Below are positions 62,797 to 64,000 of a stretch of 64,000 nucleotides of DNA, one piece after another. The translations under genes and the position numbers were made by a program. The notes below the pieces were generated by a model. That model saw only the letters and a program-made list of their open reading frames with translations, ran no database searches and was not told where the DNA came from. The stretch comes from Elysia crispata (taxonomy: Eukaryota; Mollusca; Gastropoda; Plakobranchidae): positions 280,001 through 344,000 of the forward strand of contig JAWDGP010007346.1 in assembly GCA_033675545.1 (NCBI GenBank), read 5' to 3'. The first letter of the stretch is position 1, and each line of letters starts with the position of its first letter.

Positions 62797-64000
62797 ATTT
62801 TACTGATTACTCTTACTCCAGAGAGGGCACAAGGTTCAGCTTTTTTCCAAAGCCCAAAAGGTAAATGTGCCAGATGATGATAAGCGTTTTTACTTCACCA
62901 GCAGCTAAAGTTATCCTTATTTTATTATGATCTTCTTTGGGGCGCACATTGTGTTCACCTTCAAAATTTCTATAGCTTTTCACATGATGGTTGAAAACTG
63001 TATTTCAGGTTAATTCCACGTGATTAAAAAATGTATGCGTAAGAATGCTAACACTCCATTGAACATAAGTAGTTTCAATATGACTCCAACAGATGCGATA
63101 GGGATAATTTCATAGATTTGTTAATTGTTTACTTTTCAGAAATTATGATTTGTCCAAAACACATGATCACAAGTCGATCTTGAAGCTTGTTTCTCCGCAC
63201 ATAGGAAAATTAAAAAAAAAAAACAGCCTTAGTTAAAAGCATCGTCCTTCAGTTTAAGGCAGTAAAAATAAAATTCACTTTACACAGAAAAAATGTAACA
63301 CTAATTCATTGACATCCACTAGGTAATGAACCATCCTCTTACTGAGCTGTAGATTTAATGATGACTTTTTTTTTTCGAACAAATTCAATATGTGGAATTA
63401 ATTACACATCATCCTATTAAATATCATCGCAATTAACAGAGCACTGATATTCTACGCAATTACGCAGACCAATATGTTAACCGCTCAGGACTTATCAACT
63501 TAAAAAAATAGCTAGAGCGCATCGAAAATATTCAACTTCAACTTCAACTTTATTACGACCCCGAATATGGGTGAAAGCTAAAATGATAACAACTTTTACT
63601 AAGAATTCCACCAGAACACACTGTTGTGAATGATACAGCTAGCACTCAAGTCAAACCAACGGAGCACATCAATTAAAGTACCACACACCACACACTTTAT
63701 CTGACAGCTGAAATCGGGATTTTACGGTGTTGGCGACTTAGCTTCAGGTATGTATTGTTAGATAACAACGGGTCCTCTTCAATATTGTAACCATTTATGG
63801 TGGTAGCCTGAGACCATACATTTTGATACTGATAAGGCAGCAGTTGAACAATATCCTTTCGAGAGCTCTCAAGATAATGTGATTCTCATCTCCAGACTTT
63901 TCTTCAACGGTTCTCAAACCGACTTCATTGAACAGTAGAGAAAAAAATTGAAAGCACAGTTCTTGTTTATATTATCCCTTTCGGCAATAAACAGTCAATG
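62797..64000. other. right edge, no gene recognised
   Basis: AT-rich. It could contain 5' UTR and promoter of the minus-strand gene if the candidate start is real, or further upstream intron if not. A plus-strand donor-like CTTCAG|GTATGT lies near 63753 without a supporting frame. Confidence 0.4.

Overview
The window is metazoan nuclear DNA. It is AT-rich and intron-bearing, with very dense simple repeats, a mariner-type transposon and tRNA-derived SINE-like relics. A dibasic-processed neuropeptide-type precursor sits beside a cordon-bleu (COBL) family gene. Together with the repeat style this suggests a lophotrochozoan, probably a mollusc (perhaps a gastropod), but that is inference. No bacterial or viral gene organisation is seen.

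Layout. Positions 1-15300 are gene-poor: (TAG)n, (CT)n and compound CT/TA tracts, and a diverged 180-bp tandem pair. At 15345-16235 (+) one uninterrupted reading frame encodes a 296-residue secreted precursor. It carries seven copies of a Q-x-W-x-x-(W/Y/F) block, each followed within a few residues by a basic cleavage site; I do not recognise the family. Positions 16236-38770 again lack recognisable genes. They hold long microsatellites (including a (TTC)n tract of over 500 bp), a near-identical 189-bp repeat pair 2.46 kb apart, a hammerhead-ribozyme-like core, a possible TATA/initiator pair, a G-quadruplex-prone tract and SINE-like relics. At 38771-40145 lies a complete-length mariner (DD34D) element with perfect 30-bp terminal repeats, a TA target duplication and a transposase broken by frameshifts.

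The right third (about 42.8-62.8 kb, minus strand) is one multi-exon COBL-like gene. I assembled ten coding exons whose splice phases all match: the second half of the ubiquitin-like Cobl domain, a basic KKKRGFLSFL segment, two KRAP motifs, proline-rich linkers, a glutamine-rich coiled-coil region, a polyproline tract and one WH2 actin-binding motif. The conceptual product is about 1328 residues from the first exon I can support. The beginning of the gene is uncertain; a four-codon candidate start exon lies at 62785-62796, and the first half of the Cobl domain is not visible.

Most notable: the WH2 exon is 253 nt long, so skipping it changes the frame of the last exon. The skipped frame is open for 45 codons and encodes a hydrophobic, tail-anchor-like C-terminus. 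Just upstream of the same exon its splice-acceptor region is tandemly repeated three times. The neuropeptide-like gene and the COBL-like gene have no evident functional link.
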